Shown here: one piece after another, positions 56,951 through 64,000 of the stretch
Layout of the letters: every line of letters starts with the position of its first letter
Numbering within the stretch: the stretch's first letter is position 1
Origin: Nodularia spumigena CCY9414
Lineage (GTDB): Bacteria > Cyanobacteriota > Cyanobacteriia > Cyanobacteriales > Nostocaceae
NCBI RefSeq assembly: GCF_000340565.2
Contig: NZ_CP007203.1
Location: 598,297-662,296, forward strand
Reading direction: 5' to 3'
DNA length: 64,000 nucleotides
Notes under the pieces: generated by a model
The model's database searches: none
Seen by the model: the letters and a program-made list of their open reading frames with translations, nothing else
Told to the model about the DNA's origin: nothing
Position numbers and translations under genes: made by a program

Positions 56951-58594
56951 ATGATTAGATTCTGGCGTTGGACATCAGCAAGTACAAGTTTATTAGCATT
57001 GGGAGTGACATTTGCCACAATCAATCCCATAATAGTTTCTGGTCAAAGTAGCATTCCTATTAATACCTCGCCTGCTTTAGCGGCTAATTTGTCTGACATT
57101 AGTTCAGATTATTGGGCAAGTCCATTTATTAAAGCTTTAGCGACCAGAAATATCATATCTGGTTTTCCTGATGGCACATTTAGGCCGAATCAACCTGTGA
57201 GTCGGGCTGAATTTGCAGCCATGATTCAAAGTGCTTTTAATCAACAACCGATGCGACAAATAAGTTCACAAGGTTTTAGAGATGTTCCGGCTGGCTTCTG
57301 GGCAAGTTCGGCAATTAAAGAAGCCTACGAAACGGGATTTATGTCAGGTTATCCGGGAAACTTATTTCTCCCAAATCAGCAAATTCGCAAAGTTGAGGCC
57401 ATAGTTGCTTTAACAACTGGTTTGGGTTTGCAAACCAGCGATAATTCATTAGGTGTAGTGAATACTTACTACACAGATGCTTCAGCAATACCAAGGTATG
57501 CATTGGATAATGTCGCAGCAGCCACACAAGCCAATATTGTTGTCAATTATCCCAATGTCAGCCGACTGAACCCGTTAGATCCTTTAACTCGCGCCGAAGC
57601 ATCGGCTATTTTGTATCAAGCTTTAGTCAGACAGGGACAAATGCCAGCCCTGACTAGCAATGTTGCGGCGAATAATTATATAGTTGGGGCTGCTCAACAG
57701 ACTTCCACGGCTCAAGATATTGTTTCTATTGCTGCATCGAGTGAATCTTTTAGAAGTTTGACTTCTTTATTGCAGACAGCAGGTTTAGCAGGTATTCTGC
57801 AACAACCAGGCCCTTATACAGTGTTTGCGCCCACAGATGCGGCGTTTGCTGCTTTACCGGCGGGGACTTTAGAGGAGTTACAGCAACCGGAAAACAGAGA
57901 ATTATTGATTAAAATTTTGAGATATCATGTGGTTCCTGGGGAGGTAACTGCTAATCAACTCTCAGATGGAGAATTGAGAACTTTTGAGGATGTACCTGTA
58001 AATATTCAGGTAGACAGAGCGACAAATCAAATTGCGGTGAACGATGCGAATGTGATTCAGCCCAACGTACAAGCCAGTAATGGTGTCATCCATGTAATTA
58101 ATGAAGTCCTGATACCACCTAATCTGGGAGTAACTCAGGAACCACCAGCAGAAACTACTCCTGGTATTGCGGCTGGTACAACTACTCGTGGTGGCTCTAG
58201 TTATGTGGGTGTTGCTGGTAATATTGGTATAGCTGGCGATTCTACTCTCAGCGAAAGTAACTATGCACTCATCAGCAAAATTGGGCTGACAAATACTATT
58301 TCGGTGCGCCCATCGGTGGTATTTGGGGGTGATACTCTGTTTTTAGTGCCGATAACTTTAGATTTTGCTCCCCGTTCCGCAGATCCTTTGGGTGGAGAGC
58401 AGTTATCCATATCTCCTTTTTTAGGTGGTGGTGTAGCTTTTGGAAGTGGGGGCGATTCTGATTTTGGTTTCTTGTTAACTGGTGGTGTGGATTTACCTTT
58501 AGCGAACCGCTTTACCGCCACAGGTACTGTGAATGCCACATTTTTGGATAGTACTGATGTTGGTTTATTCCTGGGTATCGGTTATAATTTTTAA
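56951..58594 (+). CDS. SLH-domain, fasciclin (FAS1) and beta-barrel outer-membrane protein
   Basis: After a signal peptide (about residues 1-48, ending LAA), three SLH repeats follow (about 48-230: SDYWASPFIKALATRNIISG is typical), then one FAS1 domain (about 258-390: PYTVFAPTDAAFAALP, VIHVINEVLIPP) and a C-terminal strand-rich region ending GIGYNF, a terminal aromatic signature of outer-membrane barrels. The protein would anchor peptidoglycan via SLH and span or tether the outer membrane. GGAGGA at 56938-56943 sets the ATG at 56951 (547 aa); the upstream in-frame TTG is the Shine-Dalgarno region itself. Confidence 0.9.
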   Translation: MIRFWRWTSASTSLLALGVTFATINPIIVSGQSSIPINTSPALAANLSDISSDYWASPFIKALATRNIISGFPDGTFRPNQPVSRAEFAAMIQSAFNQQPMRQISSQGFRDVPAGFWASSAIKEAYETGFMSGYPGNLFLPNQQIRKVEAIVALTTGLGLQTSDNSLGVVNTYYTDASAIPRYALDNVAAATQANIVVNYPNVSRLNPLDPLTRAEASAILYQALVRQGQMPALTSNVAANNYIVGAAQQTSTAQDIVSIAASSESFRSLTSLLQTAGLAGILQQPGPYTVFAPTDAAFAALPAGTLEELQQPENRELLIKILRYHVVPGEVTANQLSDGELRTFEDVPVNIQVDRATNQIAVNDANVIQPNVQASNGVIHVINEVLIPPNLGVTQEPPAETTPGIAAGTTTRGGSSYVGVAGNIGIAGDSTLSESNYALISKIGLTNTISVRPSVVFGGDTLFLVPITLDFAPRSADPLGGEQLSISPFLGGGVAFGSGGDSDFGFLLTGGVDLPLANRFTATGTVNATFLDSTDVGLFLGIGYNF

Positions 58595-58595
58595 A

Positions 58596-58811
58596 TTAGC
58601 GGTAAATGAGAATGAAAAATGAATAGCCGCACATTGTAAACACGAAGGCGATCGCCACAGAAAAAATAACAACATCCCGTACAATAAATAAAATCCAGTC
58701 TTTTCTGAGTTCTTGTCTAAACTTGAGTTCCCGCAGCTTGAGTTCTAGTTCTGCGTCTGCTTGCGATTGTAAATTGACTGGTGATATAACTGCTTTTTGC
58801 TCTGCGTCCAT
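58596..58811 (-). CDS. Small single-pass membrane protein (71 aa)
   Basis: The protein has an acidic/Gln-rich helical N-terminus (AELELKLRELKFRQEL) and one C-terminal membrane helix (VVIFSVAIAFVFTMCGYSFFILIYR). I do not recognise a family; proteins of this layout are common in cyanobacteria with no assigned role. It is convergent with the SLH gene, ending one base past it. Confidence 0.65.
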   Translation of the reverse strand: MDAEQKAVISPVNLQSQADAELELKLRELKFRQELRKDWILFIVRDVVIFSVAIAFVFTMCGYSFFILIYR

Positions 58812-59016
58812 ATTTCTTTAAAAGCAACTTTAATTTAATATTTCCGTTTTTGCAACCTCACCCACTATTTACACTTGGTTTATTGGTTTAGTGGGTTATG
58901 CGATCGCTAACTCAGCCTAAATACTATAACTTAATCTATTCAAAAACACGATTTTGTGCGATCGCCTAATAGTTATCTGATAAAATATAAAAATAGACAT
59001 TAGGATAATCAAAGCG

Positions 59017-59259
59017 ATGTCACAAGCAGGACTAAATTTATTCATTCCTATGGAGTTACTCATTAACTCCTTAAGTGCGCTAAATCTATCAGAAAAAAAG
59101 CTACTTTGGGAGATTCTTGATCAAGCTATTGCTGAAGCTGAAGAAGAAAGTTGGGAAGAAGATGAAGCAACTGCAAGAGAGATTCAGTTAGTACGTGATG
59201 AATACGCCAATGGTGAATATACTACTTTTGAGCAGTATCTAAGCAATCAGCGTAAATAA
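59017..59259 (+). CDS. Antitoxin partner of RelE (80 aa)
   Basis: The acidic, helical protein (ALNLSEKKLLWEILDQAIAEAEEES) sits five bases upstream of a relE-type toxin gene, and by position and size it is the antitoxin. No DNA-binding motif is clear; ATG at 59050 (MELLINSL) is an alternative start. It would neutralise the toxin and possibly autoregulate the pair. Confidence 0.8.
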   Translation: MSQAGLNLFIPMELLINSLSALNLSEKKLLWEILDQAIAEAEEESWEEDEATAREIQLVRDEYANGEYTTFEQYLSNQRK

Positions 59260-59264
59260 ATACT

Positions 59265-59525
59265 ATGACGTACCAAATTATTATAACTAAATCTATTCAA
59301 AAACAATTAGATAATCTTCCTAATAATCTCAAAGAGCGTGTATATGAAAAGATTGGCCAGCTTGCAGACGAACCTCGTCCTAATGGAGTAGTAAAACTGA
59401 AAGGTTATGAAAATGAATATCGAATTAGAATTGGAGACTATCGCTTACGTTATGAAATTCAAGATGAAGAATTAATTATTTTACTCATTCAATGTAAGCA
59501 TCGGCGAGAGGTGTATAAAAAATAG
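59265..59525 (+). CDS. relE: RelE/ParE-family mRNA endonuclease toxin
   Basis: The 86-aa basic protein has the RelE fold: QIIITKSIQKQLDNLPNNLKERV, then KLKGYENEYRIRIGDYRLRYEIQD and a final strand with basic Arg/Lys (QCKHRREVYKK). RelE proteins cleave mRNA on the ribosome. It is the second gene of the pair. Confidence 0.92.
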   Translation: MTYQIIITKSIQKQLDNLPNNLKERVYEKIGQLADEPRPNGVVKLKGYENEYRIRIGDYRLRYEIQDEELIILLIQCKHRREVYKK

Positions 59526-59530
59526 GTTTA

Positions 59531-59570
59531 TATCAATTTACGTGCGGCTTCGCTACCAATTTGGCGACGT
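59531..59570 (-). repeat. Partial duplicate of the neighbouring PIN toxin gene
   Basis: These 40 bases match 59841-59880 inside the PIN toxin gene with three mismatches, and on the minus strand would encode the same RQIGSEAARKLI-like string. The piece sits in the spacer after relE and is not part of any gene. Confidence 0.85.
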
Positions 59571-59621
59571 GCAACCTCAGCCACTATTTGCCTGTGTAGT
59601 CATACCTTTATTTATACTAAC

Positions 59622-60038
59622 TTAATCAGAAAGCATTTTTAAGAACTCTTCTGGTAACACTGCTGGGACTGAAGAAGCTACAAAATCGGATGTATTTCGT
59701 GTCACAATTATTTCTAAACTTGCAGCCATTGCTGCTGCACTTGTCACCGCATCTTCAAAATCTTTAATTGGACTATGCAAAGCTTGGTGAATTACTTCAT
59801 CTGTAACGCTGGCAATTTGAATGTGTTGCAATAAGGTTTCTATTAATTTACGTGCTGCTTCGCTACCGATTTGGCGACGTAAAATATAGAAAATATTAGT
59901 AACACCGTGTCCTGAAACAAAGCCTTGCACCTGTTTTGTTATGACTGTATTTAATGCTTGCGCTGAGGCGATAATAAACGGTTGACGCTCTGCTAAAATA
60001 TCCAGCAAAACATCGCTGTCAAATAATACCCGTTTCAA
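59622..60038 (-). CDS. PIN-domain toxin (VapC-like)
   Basis: The 138-aa protein has the PIN set VLFDSDVLLDIL, the central DFEDAVTSAAAMAA and ...IIVTRNTSDF with the acidic metal ligands. It would cut RNA. The start is TTG at 60038, whose last two bases form the TGA stop of the upstream DUF2281 antitoxin (TTGA overlap), so the pair is tightly coupled. Confidence 0.88.
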   Translation of the reverse strand: MKRVLFDSDVLLDILAERQPFIIASAQALNTVITKQVQGFVSGHGVTNIFYILRRQIGSEAARKLIETLLQHIQIASVTDEVIHQALHSPIKDFEDAVTSAAAMAASLEIIVTRNTSDFVASSVPAVLPEEFLKMLSD

Positions 60039-60304
60039 CTATATTTCTCCTCTAGGTAATTAACATAACTTTCTTCTGGATTTTGTGATTCTAAGCGAAT
60101 TACACCTATTAGGCTTTGTGTCCAGGGGTCAAGCTCAGATAAAGATTCTAAGGTTTGGTGAGGAGAAATAGAAGTATGATTTTCTAATTCTGTTTGTGGG
60201 TAACGCTTTTTGAGTAACTGAATAAAATCAAGTAGTAAGCTTTGAGCTTCTTCTGGTAAAGTATCGATATCTCTATACATTTCTTCAATTTTTATTACCA
60301 TCAT
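60035..60304 (-). CDS. DUF2281-type antitoxin, VapB-like (copy A)
   Basis: The N-terminal IEEMYRDIDTLPEEAQSLLLDF is the DUF2281 hallmark. The C-terminal half differs from copy B and should be the toxin-specific part. The first 112 bases are nearly identical to those of the gene at 62065 (108 of 112 by eye). It precedes and overlaps the PIN gene. Confidence 0.9.
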   Translation of the reverse strand: MMVIKIEEMYRDIDTLPEEAQSLLLDFIQLLKKRYPQTELENHTSISPHQTLESLSELDPWTQSLIGVIRLESQNPEESYVNYLEEKYS

Positions 60305-60410
60305 TAATTCCTATGTTGATAAATATTAAGTTGGTTGGTGTTGGGTTTCCTTGCGTCAACCCAACCTACTCACTGATTCAGATTTAATAATTTTCTGTCA
60401 CCTTTAAATG

Positions 60411-60938
60411 TTACAGTTTACAAGTCTCGACGCGAGAGAATAGGCTTAAACCTTTTGCCGCCTCCTCAAACCAAATCGTCGAAGCCCAATGTTGATAGAC
60501 TCTAGGTGTTGGGAGGTGACCTTCTGGTGCTTCCATATCATAAGTAAAATTCATAGCTGGGTAAAATCTTTTAGTGTATAACCAACTGCTTGCTGTTTTC
60601 CAGACTACCTTATCAGCCCAAGCGTACCAAATTTTTCTATCATAATTTCTAGTTCCCCCTAATCCTTGATAAATCCGTTTTTGTACAGAAAAACCAAACT
60701 TACCGTTACTGTATTTTACCCACAACTTGTCAATAGTGCAGAGGTCTCGACAGGGAAAGCTATCAATACTCTTAACATCTAAATCACCTTTTATTTCCCG
60801 TTTTGCAACTGCTAACATGACCCTATATGTTTCCTTATCCGCGTATTCCCAGTTTCCAGATTGGAGGTAGTTGTGCAGTGACATATAGTCCATTCCTATA
60901 TCTGATTTTAATTCTACCTCTTGATTAAAAAAATCCAT
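60411..60938 (-). CDS. GUN4-domain protein
   Basis: The 175-aa protein has a GUN4-like core: YMSLHNYLQSGNWEYADKETYRVMLAV, FPCRDLCTIDKLWVKYSNGKFGFSVQKRIY and a late aromatic-rich part. GUN4 domains bind protoporphyrin IX or Mg-protoporphyrin and stimulate Mg chelatase, or act as sensors in other proteins. It lacks the N-terminal helical bundle of canonical Gun4. The frame is open to 61040, but ATG at 60938 has AGAG just before it and gives the core domain. It sits among toxin-antitoxin genes with no chlorophyll gene nearby. Confidence 0.85.
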   Translation of the reverse strand: MDFFNQEVELKSDIGMDYMSLHNYLQSGNWEYADKETYRVMLAVAKREIKGDLDVKSIDSFPCRDLCTIDKLWVKYSNGKFGFSVQKRIYQGLGGTRNYDRKIWYAWADKVVWKTASSWLYTKRFYPAMNFTYDMEAPEGHLPTPRVYQHWASTIWFEEAAKGLSLFSRVETCKL

Positions 60939-61047
60939 TTTTCTCTGTGTCCTCCATAGATGTATGCTTAAATATGTACGCAATTGTAACATAACCCAAG
61001 CATCAAAAATAATCGAACGCTGACAATTACTGCGTAACATAAGACAA

Positions 61048-61419
61048 TTAATTGTTATTTAAACTTAGATACCGACGCAGAATATTTTGGGTTTTTTCTA
61101 ATAATTCTGCTTCTAATTCACCTAATTGTTGAGTTAAACGAATTTTGTCAAATGTCATCGGTTCAACGCATATCAAAAGACTCTCTACAGAAAGTCCATT
61201 TTGTGATGATGAAGGTACTTCAACTACCGCAGGTGAAATACGAGGATTATTAGGTTTGGCGGAAGTAAAAGGTAAAACTGTGACTTTGCTGCGTTGGTTG
61301 TTAAACAAAGTCCCAGAAACTATGAGTGCTGGACGAGTTTTTTGAATTTCTGTACCTACAGAGGGATCAAATGTTACTATCCAGATGCTTCCCATTCGGT
61401 AATCGCTATATTTTGCCAT
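61048..61419 (-). CDS. MazF/PemK-type endoribonuclease toxin
   Basis: The 123-aa protein has the MazF fold motifs GSIWIVTFDPSVGTEIQKTRPALIVS, VTVLPFTSAKP and PMTFDKIRL. It cuts single-stranded mRNA at short motifs. The upstream antitoxin gene overlaps its start by 43 bases, so they are translated together; an internal ATG at 61395 is an alternative start. Confidence 0.92.
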   Translation of the reverse strand: MAKYSDYRMGSIWIVTFDPSVGTEIQKTRPALIVSGTLFNNQRSKVTVLPFTSAKPNNPRISPAVVEVPSSSQNGLSVESLLICVEPMTFDKIRLTQQLGELEAELLEKTQNILRRYLSLNNN

Positions 61420-61598
61420 TCACTTTCCCAACCTAATTCTAATTCATCAACCAAGGCGCAAGCGGCCGCTAGTGCTTCATCTTGTTGTTTTTCTTGCCAT
61501 TGTTTCAAGAGATTTTCAATCAATGCACTACGGTTTTCAACTTTTTGGTCAATGTAATTTAGTAGTTCATCTGGCAATGAAATTGAGATTTTAGCCAT
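61377..61598 (-). CDS. RHH-type antitoxin of the MazF pair
   Basis: MAKISISLPDELLNYIDQKV then NRSALIENLLKQWQEK is a ribbon-helix-helix repressor. The 73-aa protein overlaps the MazF start and should bind it through its C-terminal segment. It is the first gene of the pair. Confidence 0.9.
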   Translation of the reverse strand: MAKISISLPDELLNYIDQKVENRSALIENLLKQWQEKQQDEALAAACALVDELELGWESEWQNIAITEWEASG

Positions 61599-61666
61599 AT
61601 CCTACCCAAAGTCATACTATCAGTAGTATATATTATTTTGATATTTTTAGTCTAGTAGTAACTTTT

Positions 61667-62068
61667 TTAAGATGAAATCCAGTTTTCTAATTTTAGCTCG
61701 GAAATTCGGCTATAATGACGAGTGTTATTAGTTACTAAAATATAGTTTCTCGTCAGTGAAACACTAGCAATTAGTAAATCGAAATCTGCTACTGGTTGTC
61801 CTGTTTTTCTAAGTTCAGCTTTTAATTCTCCAAACTTTTTTACAGCCTGATTATCTAAAGCTATAACCTCAACATCTCTAATAAAGTTTTCTGCACGAGT
61901 TAAATTTTCTACTACTCGTTGAGAATTATAAGCACCAAAATATAATTCCGCAACGGTGATGTTGCAAATACAAATTTGCTCCCATCCTATTTGTTGAATT
62001 TTATTTCTGACGGAATTAATGTTTTTAATCCAGTAAATGCAAGTGTCAGTATCTAATAAATAAGTCAT
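61667..62068 (-). CDS. vapC: PIN-domain toxin (VapC)
   Basis: MTYLLDTDTCIYWIK, AELYFGA, and PVADFDLLIASVSLTRNYILVTNNTRHYSRI carry the acidic active-site set of VapC RNases; FDLLIA is the usual core string. An ATGA overlap joins it to the DUF2281 antitoxin upstream. It differs in sequence from the 59622 PIN toxin although their antitoxins are close copies at the N-terminus. Confidence 0.93.
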   Translation of the reverse strand: MTYLLDTDTCIYWIKNINSVRNKIQQIGWEQICICNITVAELYFGAYNSQRVVENLTRAENFIRDVEVIALDNQAVKKFGELKAELRKTGQPVADFDLLIASVSLTRNYILVTNNTRHYSRISELKLENWISS

Positions 62069-62352
62069 AAGCTAATATCGTAGTTAGAAATAGTCCGACT
62101 ATCATAAATCTCTTTGACTATTTCTTCTGCTGTGCGTTCATCTTCCCAAACACCATGTGTTTCTATAAATGTGTCTAGTGGATGTGGTTTTGGCTTTTGG
62201 GTAGATGAGAAAGTTTTCTCATTTTCTATGTGTTGATTTTCTGTTTGTTGGTAACGCTTTTTGAGTAACTGAATAAAATCAAGTAGTAAGCTTTGAGCTT
62301 CTTCTGGTAAAGTATCAATATCTCTATATATTTCTTCAATTTTTGTTACCAT
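62065..62352 (-). CDS. DUF2281-type antitoxin, VapB-like (copy B)
   Basis: The N-terminal half duplicates that of the 60035 protein almost exactly, but the C-terminal half (after QQTEN) is unrelated, fitting a different toxin partner. It overlaps vapC by four bases. Confidence 0.92.
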   Translation of the reverse strand: MVTKIEEIYRDIDTLPEEAQSLLLDFIQLLKKRYQQTENQHIENEKTFSSTQKPKPHPLDTFIETHGVWEDERTAEEIVKEIYDSRTISNYDISL

Positions 62353-62590
62353 TATTAACTCCTATATTGAGTAAAATTTTCGGTATTATTTTATTATAAC
62401 TGAGGCGCACCGGATAATCTGGTAAACATAATGATTGACCTTTGCAACCTAAAGACACAAAGGATGTAGGGTGGGTTAGGCGCAGAGAGAGAATAATCTG
62501 TTCAACGTGAAGATTTTTGTTTGCAACCTAACCCACCATTTTAGCTTAGGTTATAGCTTTGGTGGGTTACGCGATTACCCACTAAAGGTA
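62353..62590. other. Spacer between vapBC and hicBA
   Basis: No gene. It contains the dispersed strings GTAGGGTGGGTTAGG and CAACCTAACCCACC, inverted copies of each other, so it is probably another repeat element. Confidence 0.5.
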
Positions 62591-62809
62591 TTACTTATTT
62601 CCTAAAAATTCATCTACTGTAATTTCTGCTTGTCTAATTAAACTTCTGAGTAACCCTGGTGCTAGTTCTTTATGATTGGGAACTGATAAAATGGGTTTTG
62701 ATTCGTGCCAAAGTATGATATGACTTCCGGTTTGATGATCTACAGCATAGCCAAATTTTTCAAAAATTTTGACTGTTTGTTTACCGGAAATATTGGATAA
62801 ACGTCCCAT
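62591..62809 (-). CDS. hicA: HicA-type mRNA interferase toxin
   Basis: The 72-aa protein has the dsRBD-like HicA pattern with GSHIILWHES, in which the His is the catalytic residue, and LSVPNHKELAPGLLRSLIRQAEIT. It starts immediately after the hicB stop (TAAATG). Confidence 0.92.
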   Translation of the reverse strand: MGRLSNISGKQTVKIFEKFGYAVDHQTGSHIILWHESKPILSVPNHKELAPGLLRSLIRQAEITVDEFLGNK

Positions 62810-63028
62810 TTATACTAATACTTCTCCTACAAAAGATTGAGACTCTTTAGGTACATACGGTTTACCATGTTTTTCTAATACGTGAAGATAGCCTTTTATT
62901 GCATCTTTGATATTTTCAATTGCTTCATCTAAGGTTTTACCTTGACTGACACAACCAGGAAGTTCTGGTACTTCAGCAACGTAACCTAGATATTCTGAAT
63001 CATAAGTGAAAATTACTTGAAATTTCAT
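62810..63028 (-). CDS. hicB: HicB-type antitoxin
   Basis: The 72-aa protein MKFQVIFTYDSEYLGYVAEVPELPGCVSQGKTLDEAIENIKDAI is the degenerate RNase-H-like HicB domain. No RHH or HTH tail is present, so it lacks its own DNA-binding module. I start it at ATG 63028; the open frame to 63106 overlaps the upstream ParD gene. Antitoxin precedes toxin here. Confidence 0.93.
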   Translation of the reverse strand: MKFQVIFTYDSEYLGYVAEVPELPGCVSQGKTLDEAIENIKDAIKGYLHVLEKHGKPYVPKESQSFVGEVLV

Positions 63029-63071
63029 AGCGTTTTTTTTGGAGGTCTTTTTTAAATTTAATACATCACTG

Positions 63072-63335
63072 CTAATTTGCGCTTTGACGTTTGTTAATTC
63101 TTTCACTGACTGTTTGACGGATATCTTCCCAATCTTGAGCAGTCATTTCTGTTGCATTTCCAGAGTTTAATCCTTCTAAGAGGATGGTTTGTAGACGTTC
63201 ATTTGCTTTCTGTTTTTGGTCTTGTCGCACTAATTCCCGAAAATATTCACTGACGCTGCTGTAAGCACCTTGAGCTACCTGTTCTTCTATATAAGTTCGC
63301 ATAGTATCAGGTAAGGAAATATTCATACTTTTCAT
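63072..63335 (-). CDS. parD: ParD-type antitoxin, without its toxin
   Basis: MNISLPDTMRTYIEEQVAQGAYSSVSEYFRELVRQDQKQKANERL is the ParD family signature (RHH plus toxin-binding tail). The gene that should follow, parE, is missing; hicBA lies 43 bases downstream instead. It may neutralise a ParE elsewhere, or be a remnant of a lost pair. Confidence 0.92.
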   Translation of the reverse strand: MKSMNISLPDTMRTYIEEQVAQGAYSSVSEYFRELVRQDQKQKANERLQTILLEGLNSGNATEMTAQDWEDIRQTVSERINKRQSAN

Positions 63336-63480
63336 AATGGTTAGTTTGGTGAATCTGCTTTTCTATATTATGGCAGTTTTTGTCATTTTCTGCCATGATA
63401 ACGGTGATGATTATTTGTAAAATATTGTAAATCCTAATCAATAAGTTTTCAAAATTACCAAATTTAGCGTATATTGCGGA

Positions 63481-63509
63481 TTGACAGGTGTAACCCTATG
63501 GGTTACAAT
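63481..63509 (+). promoter_or_regulatory. Sigma-70 promoter with overlapping operator for higBA
   Basis: TTGACA at 63481-63486 and TACAAT at 63504-63509 are separated by exactly 17 bases. The perfect palindrome TGTAACCC TAT GGGTTACA (63489-63507) lies between and over the boxes, as expected for an autorepressor site. Confidence 0.75.
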
Positions 63510-63528
63510 AATAATTGTTATTGTAATT

Positions 63529-63807
63529 ATGATCAGAAATTTCAAGCATAAGGGGTTAAGAAAGCTGTTTGAAGATGATAATAGAAGTGGGGTTAATCCA
63601 AATCATGCTGAAAAACTGTTAGATTTATTAGATAGACTAGATGCTGCATCTGTAGCTGAGGATATGAATTTTCCTGGCTCTAAGTTTCATCAATTAATAA
63701 GGAATAGGAAAGGTGAATATTCAGTTACAGTTTCTGGTAATTGGCGTTTAACTTTTGTTTTTGAAGATGGGGATGCTTACGACGTAAATTACGAGGATTA
63801 TCATTAG
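63529..63807 (+). CDS. higB: HigB-type toxin (RelE superfamily)
   Basis: The 92-aa protein reads MIRNFKHKGLRKLFEDDNRSGVNPNHAEKLLDLLDRLD, the HigB/killer start, and ends with SVTVSGNWRLTFVFEDGDAYDVNYEDYH. It would cleave mRNA on the ribosome. The ATG at 63529 lies 19 bases past the -10 box, so I do not use the earlier frame start. A higA-type antitoxin gene follows. Confidence 0.93.
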   Translation: MIRNFKHKGLRKLFEDDNRSGVNPNHAEKLLDLLDRLDAASVAEDMNFPGSKFHQLIRNRKGEYSVTVSGNWRLTFVFEDGDAYDVNYEDYH

Positions 63808-63811
63808 GATT

Positions 63812-64000
63812 ATGAACATGAATACTAACAGAAAACCTAGACATCCTGGTGCTTTGATTAAACGTCAATATTTAGAACCTTTAAATATAACGGTGACAGA
63901 ACTTGCTAATATTTTGGGTGTGTCTCGAAAAACGGTTTCGGAAATTGTGAATGAACGTGCAAGTGTAACACCTAATATTGCTTTGCGGTTAGCAAATGCT
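63812..64000 (+). CDS. higA: HigA-type HTH antitoxin (partial, runs off window)
   Basis: The open frame starts at ATG 63812 or 63818 and reads KPRHPGALIKRQYLEPLNIT followed by an XRE helix-turn-helix (VTELANILGVSRKTVSEIVN) before the window ends after 63 codons. HigA binds HigB and represses the promoter at 63481. The C-terminus is cut by the window edge. Confidence 0.9.
   Translation, partial: MNMNTNRKPRHPGALIKRQYLEPLNITVTELANILGVSRKTVSEIVNERASVTPNIALRLANA

Noticed and set aside
61145-61557. Plus-strand ORFs over the MazF pair
   Set aside because: They are antisense shadows of the MazF and antitoxin genes with no independent motifs.

Overview
The window looks like chromosome of a filamentous heterocyst-type cyanobacterium (Nostocales; Nostoc/Anabaena/Calothrix-like). 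Evidence: many HIP1 octamers (GCGATCGC), heptanucleotide short tandem repeats (CTGCCCC-, GCAGGGA- and GGGGAGT-type), dispersed palindromes typical of that group, a 4-Cys serine/threonine kinase with a WD40 propeller, GAF histidine kinases, a PaO-like Rieske oxygenase, a GUN4-domain protein, a cyanophycinase-like peptidase and an SLH-domain outer-membrane protein. No rRNA, CRISPR array, prophage or complete insertion sequence was seen. One tRNA, tRNA-Glu(UUC), lies at 8646-8718.

Layout. 0-13 kb: kinase-WD40, small secreted and hypothetical proteins, a GAF kinase with a degenerate H-box overlapping an SRPBCC gene, tRNA-Glu, a CPA1-type Na+/H+ antiporter and a cytochrome b6 paralogue. 13-32 kb: mostly housekeeping genes, namely a TonB-like protein, TldD, a photolyase-like pair encoded as two separate polypeptides, a Rieske oxygenase, PrxQ, an HsdR-N-like nuclease domain next to a cysteine desulfurase, a cyanophycinase-like protein, a GT4 glycosyltransferase, LepA, a histidine kinase, Nfu and a GH57 glucanotransferase/amylase. 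32-38 kb: a type I secretion operon read right to left (parvulin foldase, ABC exporter with cNMP-binding and C39-like domains, HlyD adaptor). 40.7-48.8 kb: one 2718-residue protein that combines a nuclease/phosphatase domain, phytase-like domains and two GDPD domains with a Calx-beta/DUF4114 tail, a plausible cargo of that exporter and a plausible phosphate-scavenging enzyme. 49-59 kb: stress genes (Dps, ChaB/17M-like, GlsB-like), an anti-sigma antagonist facing a response-regulator PP2C phosphatase, a DUF1350 hydrolase, an MlaE permease, and an SLH-FAS1-barrel protein. 59-64 kb: a dense toxin-antitoxin island (RelE, two VapBC with DUF2281 antitoxins, MazF, HicAB, orphan ParD, HigBA) with a GUN4-domain gene embedded in it.

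How parts work together: the exporter and the giant phosphoesterase probably form a secretion system and substrate, with a tentative Pho-box-like element upstream of the giant gene. The STAS protein and PP2C phosphatase look like a partner-switching pair. The toxin-antitoxin island shows duplication, module swapping and gene remnants, so it appears to be actively rearranging. All functions are read from sequence motifs; no database search was possible.
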